From positions 28,818,115 to 28,882,114 of the forward strand of contig CM019218.1 of NCBI GenBank assembly GCA_009741485.1: a DNA stretch of 64,000 nt, read 5' to 3'. The notes under the pieces are model-generated. The model was not told the origin of the DNA. It ran no database searches and worked only from the letters and a program-made list of their open reading frames with translations. This document shows positions 39,758 through 52,316 of the stretch, piece by piece; position 1 is the first letter of the stretch, and each line of letters opens with the position of its first letter. The position numbers and the translations under genes were made by a program. This DNA comes from Malurus cyaneus samueli. Lineage: Eukaryota > Chordata > Aves > Passeriformes > Maluridae.

Positions 39758-40128
39758 TAAGTAAATATGCTGAGATGCTTAGTTCTTCTAATGTTATGAA
39801 GTAGATTTAGTTGTGGCAGCATGTTCATTAAAAATTAATCCATTGAAAGAAGCCTTTTTAATAATTTTCTGTGATATAACACTGTTTAAATATAATGATG
39901 TCCAGAGCTGCAAGACTTGCAACTTGTGTAAACATAAACCTCACCATCTTAAACCACTGATCTGTTTTTTTAAATTTAAGAGTCTTTTAAATTACTTATT
40001 AAGAGAATGTGATTTAATATTATTAAAGTTTAATATCTAGGAGACGGTTTTTTTAAATCGCTATTGGAGTATTCTTTGATAAACTGCTTTAGATTTCTAT
40101 TACTAATATGCTCTTTTCCTCCTTTCAG
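39758..40128 (+). other. intron 30 (371 bp)
   Basis: AT-rich; nothing recognised. Confidence 0.87.
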
Positions 40129-40289
40129 TATTTTTACTCACTACGGATATTTGCTGGCCAAGACCCATCCTTTGTCTGGGTTGGCTGGGTAACACCAGAC
40201 TACCATTTTTACAGTGAGAATTTTGACCTAAATAAAAATTGTACAGTGACAGTTACTTTAGGCGATGAGAGGGGCAGGGTTCATGAAAG
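40129..40289 (+). CDS. RYR3: RYR3 exon 31 equivalent (161 nt), start of SPRY3
   Basis: Phase 0 in, two nt out. Begins [20 protein letters not shown], then [20 protein letters not shown] and [13 protein letters not shown]. The [18 protein letters not shown] motif is the SPRY3 start; [19 protein letters not shown] is RYR3-like. Confidence 0.98.
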
Positions 40290-40810
40290 GTATGGATTAA
40301 TTTATTTCTTATTAAAGTTTTAATAGTTGTTTAAAAGTCAGATGTTCACAAGCTTGATGAGATTTTAAATATTAATTTGAACTAATAAGAAAATTGATTA
40401 TGGAGTATGAGCTTTCTGTACTCATTTATATATGAAAGGTTTTTTTGTAAACTTGTTAAAATGATTATATTTATCAATTATGTTATGTTGGAAAAAATAT
40501 TTTCTGATGCTTCTTTAATTCAACATCCATATTTATCCCCTGTGGATGAACTTGTTTGTCTTATTGTAACTTACAAGTGCACACAGAGGCCTGTGAAATT
40601 TTTTCGTAGTTTTAAAAAAGGAGAGAAAAAAATTTAGTCTCATCCCTTACCCATGGTGCATACACTATAAAAGGTTTGTTAATAAGCAAACAAACTAACA
40701 GCGTAACAAGCATCTTTGAGTGTCTTTAAGTATTCCTCCACAGAAAAATACATCTCCACCAAATACTCAAGTTCAGTGTGGCTTATGCTTTGTTCTTGCT
40801 GTTCTTTCAG
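40290..40810 (+). other. intron 31 (521 bp)
   Basis: AT-rich; nothing recognised. Confidence 0.87.
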
Positions 40811-40976
40811 TGTGAAGCGCAGTAACTGCTACATGGTTTGGGGAGGAGATGTGATTGCCAATTCCCAGAGATCAGGTCGCAGTAATGTTGATATAGAAAT
40901 TGGATGCTTTGTTGACCTGGCTACTGGAATGGTGTCATTCACAGCCAATGGAAGGGAGCTTGGCACTTGTTATCAG
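40811..40976 (+). CDS. RYR3: RYR3 exon 32 equivalent (166 nt), SPRY3
   Basis: One nt in, phase 0 out. Begins SVKRSNCYMVWGGDVIANSQ, later GCFVDLATGMVSFTANGREL, ending GTCYQ. The SNCYMVWGGD and VDLATG...FTANG.E motifs are SPRY3 landmarks. Confidence 0.98.
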
Positions 40977-41789
40977 GTATTATCAGATTTTCAAGAAGCT
41001 ATCTAGTAAGCTGTTTTGATGCAATTTCTCTTCTTCAGAAGAGAAGAACTAGAAATGAACACTTTGTGTCACAATAACAGGCTTTCCCATATCATTCTGA
41101 TTTATCCTTCTTTTTCTCACTCTCTTGTAAGGCTGTGTTTTTTGAGTTGTTTCAAATGTTTAGGAAGGACTACAGTCAGATATGTTCAGATAAATGTTTT
41201 TTACGTCTCAGTTCATGTGGTATAGAATCATTATTTATAATGTTAATTCTTAAATTTTTTTTTCAACTGAATCTGTTATACAGTAAATGGGAAATAAATA
41301 CTCAAATTAGCAGAAGGTCAACAGTAGACCTTAGTTATAGCAATTTTTGCTCCAAATTGAGAAGAAAAGCTTAGTTCATTATTACCAGGGTTTGTAGATA
41401 GCTGTGATTTGGAGACCTTTGAGTTGATAAGTTTCTTAATAGGAAGCACTTACCTTAACAGGAAATTTGCACTATCCTCTAGAGTAAGTCAGTGATTTTG
41501 GTATTTTTGAGAAGAAGTTACACTGTTACCAAAGTTCTTGCTATAGGTGTGGAGAGCACGTAAGGCTACAGGCACACCTGTCAGAAAATCAGGTGATCCT
41601 GTAAAGATAATTGCAAATGCTTTGCTATATTATAGGTAGACACTATCCAACTCTTTATTTAATGAAGTATCTAAAGTTACTTGATAATTAAGCATGAGGT
41701 ATGCAGTGTTTATTTTACATCATATTCTGGGAGGAGATGCTTTTTCCATTTTTAATATTTTAAACATTTTAATCTCATTTCTCTTCTAG
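40977..41789 (+). other. intron 32 (813 bp)
   Basis: AT-rich; nothing recognised. Confidence 0.86.
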
Positions 41790-41876
41790 GTTGAACCAAA
41801 CACAAAGCTCTTTCCAGCAACTTTTTTACAGCCTACGAGCACTAACTTGATTCAGTTTGAACTCGGTAAATTAAAG
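41790..41876 (+). CDS. RYR3: RYR3 exon 33 equivalent (87 nt), end of SPRY3
   Basis: Phase 0 both ends, 29 codons: [20 protein letters not shown] then [20 protein letters not shown].....QFELGK is conserved in all RyRs. Confidence 0.98.
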
Positions 41877-42267
41877 GTAGGAAGTATTTTTATGTTCTAC
41901 CGAAACAGAATCTTTATGTAAATGTGCTCTTTTAAATCTGTTTATTTCCATGCAAATTCCTGCTCAGTTAAATTTGTTTAGGAAGGTTGAATCAATGGCA
42001 TGACTTGTAATTTGACTTCTACAATTGCTTCTGTAAATGTTGTTGTTATATGCAGTTGATTGATTGCGTGCATTTGTCAAAATAAACTAATATTGTTTGA
42101 GGATAACGTCATTAATTTTGGGGAATTTTAATGGATTTTTTTTTGTTGCAATGACTTCTACCTATCTATGATTGCCTGGCTATTTATGATTTATACTTCC
42201 TTTTGGTGGTATAGGTTTATTGGTAATAACATGTTTCAAATATAATTAATACACTTATTTGTTTCAG
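41877..42267 (+). other. intron 33 (391 bp)
   Basis: AT-rich; nothing recognised. Confidence 0.87.
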
Positions 42268-42494
42268 AATACCATGCCTTTATCAGCTGCAATTTTCAAA
42301 AGTGAAGAAAGAAATCCTGTTCCTCAGTGTCCCCCTCGCCTTGATGTGCAAACAATTACACCTGTTTTATGGAGCCGGATGCCAAACAGCTTTCTGAGGG
42401 TAGAAACTGAGCGAGTCAGTGAGCGCCACGGCTGGGTTGTGCAGTGTTTGGAACCTCTGCAGATGATGGCGCTTCATATCCCAGAAGAAAACAG
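42268..42494 (+). CDS. RYR3: RYR3 exon 34 equivalent (227 nt)
   Basis: Phase 0 in, two nt out. Begins [20 protein letters not shown], then [20 protein letters not shown] and ends MALHIPEEN. The NIMPLSAA.F.SE..NP.PQCPPRL and W.RMPN motifs start the junctional solenoid. Confidence 0.98.
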
Positions 42495-43533
42495 GTACAT
42501 TTATAATGAAATAAAATGGCTTGATGTGGACAAAATACACTGAAAAGAAATGTCAGTGTTGATTAAAATTGCCTTATTTAATAGTAGCTGTTGGGAATTT
42601 CTGATCTTATCTGATACAGCAGTTATTATCATATTCGTGAAATTTAGGTAAATGCAAGAGACTGAACTTTAATGCCATGTACCAACTTTTACATATGTAA
42701 AAAGAAGCACAACTATTTGATTTTATTTAAATTTAAATCATGAAATAGCATCTCTTAAATAAGTAGGTTTTTAAACCTGGAGATTTTTCTCAGCTTGAGA
42801 AAAAGAAGTACAAAGAACATACCGGCCAGTACTATTTTGCTGGTTTTTTTTTACTGTAATCTCTTCCTGTTTCATCTGTTCTGAATTTACATGAATTAAC
42901 TTCTTAGGTTGTTATTGACAAGATCATGCCTTTTTTTGATTTTTATTAGGTTTTATCTTCAGAGTGAGGATAATAAACATCTATCCAAAAATCAAATATC
43001 ATAACCAGTGAAAAATTTAACTATCAGCAAAAGCATAGGGGAAAATAATTTAATTACTGTACTTTTATCAGTAATTTAAAATTTTCTTTTAATGATTCAA
43101 AACAATTTTATTCATTGTTAATAAAACTGAATTCAAGAAAAGAAAAACACTGTGTCTTGTGGAAAAAAACCACATTGATCCCGAGTAAACTAGAAAGGCA
43201 CTGTTTAGTGACAGTAGTAATGCCGATTTTCAGCATGTCTAATACACCTATTTTAAAATCAAGTTCTAATTTACCATCGATTCAAAAGAGGAACCTCCAT
43301 TCTGGCTTTTTTTTTTTTCCCCTATGGAGTACTAATTTTAAACAGTCTCAACAAATTATTTTCACCCTTTACAGGGTTTTAATGATGCACATACTATAAT
43401 TAGTTAGTATCAACTTTTATATTAGTGGTTTTAAGAGGAACTGACTGAAATGTTCAGAGATTATGAAACTTTACCCTTTCAAACTCTTTATTCATGGAAT
43501 TGACTGGTGTTCTATTTCTTTATTTTGTAACAG
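42495..43533 (+). other. intron 34 (1039 bp)
   Basis: AT-rich; nothing recognised. Confidence 0.85.
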
Positions 43534-44335
43534 ATGCGTTGATATTTTGGAACTATGTGAACAGGAAGATTTGATGATGTTTCACTACCACACTTTAAAA
43601 CTCTATAGCAAAGTTAGTGCTCTAGGTAACACTAGAGTCGCTTATGCGCTTTGTAGCCATGTGGACGTGTCTCAGCTATTTTTTACAATAGACAATCAAT
43701 ACTTACCTGGACTTCTACGTTCTGGATTCTATGACTTGCTCATCAGTATTCACCTGGAGCACGCCAAGCAAGCCAAGCTCATGATGAGCAATGAATTTAT
43801 CATTCCAATTACAGAAGAAACTCGAAATATTAAATTGTATCCCGATGAAACTAAGAAGCATGGTTTACCTGGAGTAGGGCTTAGCACTTGCCTGAAACCA
43901 GCCTTTAATTTTTCTACTCCATGCTTTATTGTGACCAGTGAAGACCATCAGACATCCATCCCAGAGATACCCCTTGAGATACTTAAATCCAAGGCTATAA
44001 GTATGTTGACAGAGGCAGTGCAGTGTAGTGGTAGTCATATACGAGACCCTGTTGGAGGGCAGGTTGCATTCCAGTTTGTTCCTGTTCTTAAACTGATAGC
44101 AACGTTGCTCATAATGGGCGTTTTTGATGATGATGATGTGAAGCAGGTGTTACTCCTCATTGACCCCACTGTGTTTGGAGATCACAAGGAAGAAACAGAA
44201 GAGAGGACAGAGAAGGAGGAAGTGACACAAGTTGAAGAAAAAGCTGTAGAAGCTGGGGAGAAAGCAATCAAGCAAGCAAAAGCTCCGGCAAAGGGCTTGT
44301 TGCAAACAAGATTACCAGAATCTGTTAAGCTTCAG
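43534..44335 (+). CDS. RYR3: RYR3 exon 35 equivalent (802 nt, largest exon), junctional solenoid with D3
   Basis: One nt in, phase 0 out, 267 codons without a break. Starts RCVDILELCEQEDLMMFHYH; has RVAYALCSHVDVSQLF, LPGLLRSGFYDLLISIHLEH, KKHGLPGVGLSTCLKP, IRDPVGGQVAFQFVPVLKLI, and FDDDDVKQVLLLIDP. The last part, rich in Glu/Lys (EETEERTEKEEVTQVEEKAV), is the D3 divergent region, much less acidic than the poly-Glu of RYR1 and so typical of RYR3. Ends LLQTRLPESVKLQ. A single large exon at this place is a conserved feature of vertebrate RYR genes. Confidence 0.98.
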
Positions 44336-44819
44336 GTGAGCATTTATTAATTGTTACTTATATTCTACTCTTGATGAAAAAAAAAATGTGCTTTCTCTCT
44401 GTTCTCTAGATAATAAGATTGTGAATTCTCAATGTCTTTAATTCCACTTTGCCTTAAAACCTTGAATTCATTAAAAATTCTTTCTACATGTATGTATACT
44501 CAAAATAGATAGATGAATACTTACCTATTTCATAAAAAGGGAAGGGTTTAATCAGATGATCTTTAAAGAATCCTTTCAAAGCCAGACTAGTGTGTGGTGT
44601 CTAGATATTTTGGGTGCCTGGAGTGAAAAATTGTGAGTGTGATATAGTATTATCAATCAGATAATGAAACTGTACCATTTTGTCCCATTTACAGTGTTAA
44701 AACAAAAAAATGGGAAAAGTCTCTCATTTTTACAGTCTGATGCAGTGTATAGTATGTACTTGAGTTCTTCCCCAGAGTTGGTAAAGCTGTTGAGATTAAG
44801 TCTATTTTTTCTACCCTAG
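44336..44819 (+). other. intron 35 (484 bp)
   Basis: AT-rich; nothing recognised. Confidence 0.87.
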
Positions 44820-45020
44820 ATGTGTCATTTACTCAATTATTTTTGCGACTGTGAACTCCAACATAGAGTGGAAGCAATTGTATCATTTGCAGACCGTTAC
44901 GTATCAAAATTGCAGTATAACCAGAAATACAGGTACAATGAACTCATGCAAGCCTTGAACATGTCTGCTGCATTGACTGCCAAGAAGACAAAGGAATTTC
45001 GGTCTCCTCCTCAAGAACAG
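44820..45020 (+). CDS. RYR3: RYR3 exon 36 equivalent (201 nt)
   Basis: Phase 0 both ends, 67 codons. Begins [20 protein letters not shown], later [20 protein letters not shown] and ends EFRSPPQEQ. The CDCEL.HRVEAI and [22 protein letters not shown] motifs are diagnostic. The Met is internal, not a start. Confidence 0.98.
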
Positions 45021-45295
45021 GTAATATTAAAAAAATAGATTGAATTAAAGATTTAAAATCCCTTTATGATGATAAAGTCCTGACTTCTAAACTACCACTG
45101 GCATTGCTGGAGAATCAAAATAAGTTTGAAATAAATATTATTCCATGCCACAGAATACTGAATGCCAGAATGCTGAAACCTGTATTGTAGAATTTAGGCT
45201 GTACACCAAAGTTATAAACAGATAAAATATGGCTATATACTAGAATATGTCTTAGGCTATTTCAGTGTTTTTACTATGTTTTAATTCCCTTAAAG
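45021..45295 (+). other. intron 36 (275 bp)
   Basis: Short intron with an AAG acceptor (CTTAAAG). Confidence 0.87.
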
Positions 45296-45398
45296 ATTAA
45301 TATGTTGTTGAATTTTCAACTGGGAGAGGATTGTCCCTGTCCGGAGGAGATTCGGGAGGAATTATACGAATTTCATGATGATCTACTAATTCATTGTG
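45296..45398 (+). CDS. RYR3: RYR3 exon 37 equivalent (103 nt)
   Basis: Phase 0 in, one nt out. Begins [20 protein letters not shown] and ends [38 protein letters not shown] is shared by RyRs. Confidence 0.98.
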
Positions 45399-48300
45399 GT
45401 GAGTGGCTAGGTTTTGATACGAGGTTTTTTTTGTCTTTCTGACTCAAGTTTTGTCTTTTTGACACTTGATAGATCAGTTGAAAAATATACTAGCATCAGG
45501 GCTTTTTTCTTTGAATGTATTACTGCCTACAAGGTGATTTTATTGACAGATTTTGGTGCATATGGGAAATATGGGGAAAACTCTGCATGGGTTAAAGTTT
45601 CACTAAATATAATTCAATATTATTCTGTTTATATACCAGTTTTAGACATTCTGAGGGGTGAAATCCAAACAAGAAAGTTGGCTTACATTAGAAGATTTAT
45701 ATAAGCACGTGTATGAGTACCAGCAGATAAAAGGCATTGAGGCAACACTATTGCAGTGAAGCTGAGCAGCAGGAATTTAATAGAAAACACCAGATGTGGG
45801 GTTCTCTGCCTGCTTTAGCTTGCTTTTCTGGTGTGTACATGACTGTGAGAATCGATCATTATAAAACACTGTTGCACTGCAGATTGCAGCTTGAATTGCC
45901 CCCAGTCTTTGCATTTGATTTCCTGTGCAGTTTTATGTAGGGTTTTTTGATGTCTATTTTTTGTTAGTTTATTTGGTTTATTGAGATCTTAGTCTAATTT
46001 AGACAATCTGGGAATTATTAGCATTTATAGTCTGAATCATCTAATTAATGCTGCTTATTCCCAGTAATTATGCAGTTAAAAATGAAATACACAAGCTTTT
46101 TTGATCTACCTTCTTGGTAGATACATTAATAGTTACTCTTCCAGTGTGTTTCTTAGCCCTGTGGTTTGTTGTGTGGCATCCAGAAAGAAGGTCTGACATC
46201 ATTGCCCATCAATGAGTTGACAGCATCTCAATCTCTTTTCAGGAAGAGCATGACATTTCTAATGGTTTGTTCTTCCTTCTCCTCCTACTTGCTTTAGATC
46301 ATTAGCAAATGTTTACCAATACAGTCTTCTAGGTCTTTTTTTGCTGGTAATCCCTAAAACCAAAGTTACCTGGTTCATGGAACTGTACTGTTTTAATGAC
46401 CTGTAGTTAAGTTCCTGTTTTCTGTTTGTAGCCATGGTGCTTGCTATATCATTCTGAGCTTGTATTGTTAAGGTTTTTGCCATTATTTAGCACTGCTATA
46501 TCTGAGTACCCTCTTAGAATCTCCAGCAACTATTAAGCTGTGATTTCATGATAAGCAAATTATAATTTTTCAACTACCTCATCCTTAGCCTTGGCCAAAG
46601 ATGAGTAGGTCTGCAGATGTCTGAGTTGTGCTCCATCAGTTCACTTCTGAGGATATTGTATAAGACAGTATTAGAAGTTGTTAAAACCAGGGTTTGTATC
46701 TGTAAGGTTATTCTACCTTATAGGCAGAAATTTATTTGGTTTAGCATTATTTGGTTTTGACAATCTTCTGATAATTGTTACTCATCCTTGCTTCTAAGTG
46801 CTTACCAAAAGCTGTTTCTTTCATTCCATCATTTTTCCTCCAAGTGTTAAAGTGAATAGTTAGTATCCTCCTATTTACTCCTCTTTCTCTCTGTTTTTAT
46901 TACATATATCATAATAAATTATTACAGCTATCTCTATTGTCCAGTCACTTAGCCCTTGATCTGACCTCTGGTTTCCAAAGATTGGAAAGCATACAGTACT
47001 GTAAGACTCCAGATGGAGATTATGAAAAACCTACAGCTTACTTGGATATGTCTTAACTCTGCAATCAATAAATTTTAACTTGAAATCTTGTGACCGGTAT
47101 GATCATTGAGTTAGTTTAGCTCCTGATCACTGGTCATATTTCATGAGACGAAATACTAGTTTTTGTATGTGCTGGTTTGTTTTTTGGTTTTTTTTTTGTT
47201 TTTTTTTTTTTTTTTTTTTTAGGGAAGTACTTTTATTTGGTTTACTATGTTATAAATGTGTATCTTGAGCGAGAACTCAAGATAGTGAAAGTGCTGTCTC
47301 ATGATTAAAATAGTTTAAAGATCCTATGGATTCTAAGCAAAACCATATTCATTACCATGTACAGATTTATCAGAGGTGGTCGCTGTGGTCGCTGAGGACC
47401 TTAAATGCTCCTCATTATCTGTGTCCTGGCTTGGTCCTGAAAATCAGTACTAAGCAATCACAGCTGCAGATTAAATGAATAGGAGTTCTGCTTGGAATGT
47501 TTAATCAGCTTTTTAGTACTAAGTATACTTTGCCATCTAAGTGGAAAAATATGTATGCAATCAAGTAATTAAAGGCTTCTTCATAATGAATATAAGCAAA
47601 TAGTTACTCAGGCAATCTTAATCCTAGCAGTCCTAACGGCGAGTGGTTAATTTTGCTGGCAAAATAATAGTCTTCTATCACACTTTTAATGTGCAATTTC
47701 TTGGTTATGAAAAAACCAAACAAATTTGCGACGTATTTTGCTGCATAGTCTCGGATTGACACTTATCTGGGTTGAAACCATCTGTACCAGTGCACAGAGC
47801 TCTGCCACGTGAATGAAGCAATGTAGCAACATGAGACAGGCAATTTCTGAATGGGTTGCAACCATAAGAGGATGCAGAATGAACAGTTAATGATATGGAA
47901 CAGTAAATGAGGCCCCATGTGGAGGAGCCACGGACCTCATCTACCCCATCCAACACGGTCTTAACTCATCCTCCCCAGGTCATTTCTTCTTAGATGCCCA
48001 TTTCAGTTTCTCAAGAATTCTCCCAGTGTGTCTTCCTTGTGTCCAAGGCTTGCTTTTATTTAAATGCTAGATATTTTCTTCCTTCAATATCCTAATCTTC
48101 TCTCTCTTTCCTTTCATTACTGGCAAGATTTCCCATTCTTACTTTTTTCAGACTGACTGTATCCTTTCTTCATTCTTAGCTTTTCATTTTGCCAAGCCAG
48201 TTTCACTTACCCTGTTTCTTAAATTCCATATTTACTCTCCAATTTCAATCTTGACTTCTTTCATTCCCTCCCACTGCTTTTGAAGTTTTTCTTCTTAATC

Positions 48301-49220
48301 ACTTAGGAATCAATCCTAGTCATAATTCCAACTCCCCCTTTGTAGCTGCCAGCAGCAAAGTTTCTCCAACTTGATACCATGTCTGTTCTTTTATGTTAGT
48401 TAATTTTTAGTACCAGTTTTAGCCACTGCAGGTTATTCTTTTACCCTCTGATTCAGGTTGTTTCTAGTATCCTGCCTGAAAAACCTTTGTCAGTTTCTCT
48501 TTGACAAGCAAACTGCAAAATCTTGTATTCAGCTTGGCACAGTTACCTCTGATCTGAAGGGAGCCTGCTTAGTTGTTCTTTGCTTCTGCAGGTAACACAC
48601 GTTATCTGATGATCACTAAGAGGTGTGAGAGACTCTGAATGGTTTTGAAGCAGTGTAGTGAACTGGACTGTTAAACTACCTTGTTAAATGACATCCCATC
48701 TCATTGTATACATTGTCATGAAAAGCATTTATTGCCCATATAATCTCTAAATGTCTGCCTTCTTACAGCTTTAAATTCAGTTTATATGTTTATTTATCGC
48801 TGCTAAATATCTCAACTGAAAAATTGTACTGCATTTTAAGATACAGCCATACACTTCTTTCTTTAGCTTACATTCTGCAATATGAAACAAAGGAGCACGT
48901 ATTTAATCAAATGTGACTGTGACTCATATTTCATTGCCAAAGTAAACTCTTAAGAAAGTATCTCCTCTTTGGTCATAATAGTGAAAAATGACGGCTATAA
49001 ATCTGAATAGAAGAAGTATGTGTACTGAAATGAATGTAATTTGAGGGGTGCTACTGGTCCTACATGTAAAAGCTGCTGGCCTTAAAACTTTTTCCTTTTT
49101 TCTGCATGAAATTTGCTGTTTAAAAAAACCCCTATCCCTACAGATATTTTAATATAGTTTAAATATTGAAGGAGTTAAAATTCAAAGTTTTGCTTCTAAT
49201 CAGTTTTATTTTCTGCTAAG
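45399..49220 (+). other. intron 37 (3822 bp)
   Basis: AT-rich. Includes a long T tract at 47165-47221 followed by a segment that on the minus strand looks like a retroposed transcript (AATAAA then A-tail). Apart from that nothing is recognised. Confidence 0.8.
47165..48000 (-). pseudogene. retrocopy-like segment of unknown origin (minus strand)
   Basis: On the minus strand the sequence reads CCAAATAAAAGTACTTCCCT followed by about 22 A's with further A-rich sequence, that is, a polyadenylation signal 11 bases ahead of an encoded A-tail. This is the layout of a reverse-transcribed, polyadenylated RNA. An 84-codon open stretch (plus-strand 47705-47956, ending with TAA, read on the minus strand as ...DGFNPDKCQSE...ICLVFS) lies upstream, but I do not recognise the protein. 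The 5' edge and target-site duplications are not clear. A chance T tract next to AATAAA, or a SINE-like element, are alternatives. Confidence 0.4.
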
Positions 49221-49358
49221 GCATTCCACTAGAAGAAGAGGAAGAGGAAGAGGAAGATTCCTCCTTGACTGGCAAACTCCGTTCATTAATGTACAAAATC
49301 AAAGGTCCACCAAAAGCAGAAAAATTGGAGCCTAAGGAAGAAGAAGAGAAAGCTCCTA
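49221..49358 (+). CDS. RYR3: RYR3 exon 38 equivalent (138 nt)
   Basis: Two nt in, one nt out. Begins GIPLEEEEEEEEDSSLTGKL, then RSLMYKIKGPPKAEKLEPKE and ends EEEKAP. Acidic linker of the handle region; in RyRs this stretch is variable and Glu-rich, followed by the KIKGPPK motif of RYR3. Confidence 0.97.
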
Positions 49359-52316
49359 GTAAGTTTTCTTTCCACACAAATACTTTCATGATGCAAGTGT
49401 TAAAGTTTTACACAGTAAACAGGAGTGTATTTTCTAACAAAATTTTATGGTGGACTGAAGAAGGAGACTACCTGATTAAGTTTATTCTACCTCTTTGAAC
49501 TATTATTCTGCATACTGAACACCTCGGATACATTTTTAAACAAGAAGTTAATATGAGTGGAAGATTTTGCATCCAGATCATTAACTCTGGGGTTGAAAAT
49601 TTACATATTCTTTATAAAGAAGTGAAAAAGGCTAATTGTGGCACAATAATCTAGACATAAGCATTCTAAAATTGAGAAGATTTAATTTCTATGGTTTGGG
49701 TTTTTTTTAATGTAAAAATTCTTCTTTAGAGCTGATCTCCATTTCTTTCTATTACCTGTTCTTAGGCTGCATACACACACAAACATATAGACATGCACAT
49801 TAACACCCCAAGCCACTTGTAATCACAGGTTTTTATTCTGAGCAGTATTACTGTATAGATACATTTCTATACCCTCTTCCATAACGTGCAAAGGGTGTTC
49901 TGTTCGTGGTCATACAGGTGAGATTGGTTCTGTGCTTGCAATTCCTCAAGCATCTGCATAAGCATTTTGTTGAGCTCTGAGGAACTCACCTGACTTTCAC
50001 TGCCACTGTGCTCATGTGCCCCATGAGAACTCACCCCTGTGAAGGTGATGTGTGGTTTGAATCTCAAAAACCTTGTCTTGGTTGTGGTACGTTTATGGGA
50101 TATGTTTATGGGTTTTCAATCCTTAGTATGACTAGCGATGGTGAGGAATAAGCAAGGTGAAAAGCCAAATTCCTCCAGATCTTTTTTTAGGACACGTTTT
50201 TTGCTGAGGTTTCTTGTTGCTTTCTGAATCAAGATTGGGTTTTCTAGCTCTAAATTTCTTTAATGCCGTCCACATATCACTGCAGGCTCCTCCAAGTCAC
50301 TTGAGGTTGGTCTTGCAACCAATGATTGTTACTCCTTTTTCCAAGTTGCTCACTTTTGCAAAAAGCCCATGTAGAGATGTGGAATGGTTAATTTCATTTC
50401 AGACTTAATAATTTCATCAAGCATTGTGTTGAAATTAGACAGCAAAGTTATAAAATTACTCATGACGTCTCTTACGTGATCTGCTTGCCCAGAAAGCATT
50501 TAAAGTGTTTTTCCTGGTCTGAAAGCATATTTTGGTCTGTTAAGCTTGGTACTGTGTTGTAAATACATTAAATTTTGTAATAATCTGATATGCTGCATGA
50601 AATGGGGCTTCATTCTCCAATGACTCATCTGTTAGCATCTGCTTTCTGTTTAATGGGAGCAGCACCCACTCAGTATCTGGAAGTCTCATTTCTTCTCAAG
50701 CTTCCATGTGGATTCTATTGTCATGAATCAGGACGTACTCACTCCTAAAGCTCAGGGCACATGGTGTTTGGTCCTTGGAACAGAGCAGTTCACGTATTTC
50801 ATGTTGTAGAGATTAGGGTCACAAGAAACAGAGGTTGGAAAAATGACCCTATAGTGTCTCTTTTTCTAGAAATTTTAAATTATCTCTTCAGGCTTGGGCT
50901 TCTTCTTGGAGTGATGCACAGATCACTCAGCACAGATATGCACATGGATTAAGCCATTCAAAGCATGATGAAATTATATAATATATTATATTATATATTA
51001 TATACTCTGACTGTAACTGGAGACTCTGAGATTTTTAGTCCATGTATACTTCTCCTTTACACACCAGGAAATTTGGAATTTGGATGTTAAAGGAAATGGA
51101 TGTCTGAGGTACCTCCAATCCTCTTATGTGCAGGAAAAGGGGTGTGCACCTGTTTCCAAGGTTAAAATTTCCAGCCTTGACTGTCTTGGCCTTGGTCATA
51201 CACACTCAGAGTGTGAATGCTCATAAGAAGGAACCGTTTACTAGAAATAGATCTTCCTTTTCTCTAAGCATACATTCATTTCTAATCACAAATAGATTTT
51301 TACTCAGGTGAGGAATGCCAGAAATTTCAATGTAGTGCTAATGATGAATCAGTAAATTTTGTATTTAAAAACAAGTTAGAATGCTAAAAATAAACAGATA
51401 AAGGCAAGGAATGACTGTTAATAATGATTGTAGGACTTTTTGTAACTATCAAGTCAAAATAGAGATAAAGTATGACATGCCACTAAGAGTAGGGCCATCT
51501 CTGTGAAGTGTAGAATTCCTTCTGACAAAATGAAAGCCTATATATTGAACAGAACCTCAGAATCAATAATGAGTTTGCATAAATACAATGTTAAGTAAAC
51601 TAAGAAAGAAGAGGTAGCAATTGAAAGAATGGACACAAACCCCAATGGATCTGCACTATAAACACTTTTGTGATGGAAAGCGGGAGAGAGCCATGGGAAG
51701 AACTTTGTGAAAGTCAGGGGCTATGTTTACTAGTAACAGAAGAAAGAAACTTGCACTGTTTTAAGAGAGAAGATGATTATTCCTCTTCTACTTGATATCA
51801 AGAACAAATATTTGTTGTAACAACGACTGGAACATACCTCTAGTTTTAGGTAAGTTTCCTAAACTTTGGGCTCAGCAAAATTGTTTTCAGCATCATTGAA
51901 TGTCTACAACAGAAGTGCTACAAGCAATATGGATTGTCCAGTTCCAAACAATAAAATGTTTTTAGAAAGTGACTTGATATAGAAATGAAGGATAAATTAA
52001 AACTCTAAACACAACATTTAATTTACAATTATGATTCTCAGAGTCACGGTCACCTAAAAGGTTTTCATTGTCAACAGTGCTGGTATTGACTTGAGCCCTA
52101 AGTAGATGTTTATTGTTTTCTGTCTCTCAAGAACATTATACTTACCTTGAAAGATCTGAAAGTTTCTTTTGCAATTTAAAAATCCTGTTCAGTCTGCTTG
52201 TGGCTTTTTATTCTATTTTACAACTGTCTTGTGGTCTACTCTTAGGTATTTTACTACAATACATGTTATTGACATTTTTTGTGGTAGCTAGTAATATTTT
52301 TACTTTTTAATTTTAG
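49359..52316 (+). other. intron 38 (2958 bp)
   Basis: AT-rich. An AT-only palindromic stretch (ATATTATATTATATATTATA) lies at about 50980-51003. No gene recognised. Confidence 0.82.

Noticed and set aside
44820..45038. ATG at the start of exon 36 as a possible alternative translation start
   Set aside because: It is an ordinary internal Met codon after a CCTAG acceptor and the frame continues from exon 35; no promoter-like sequence seen.
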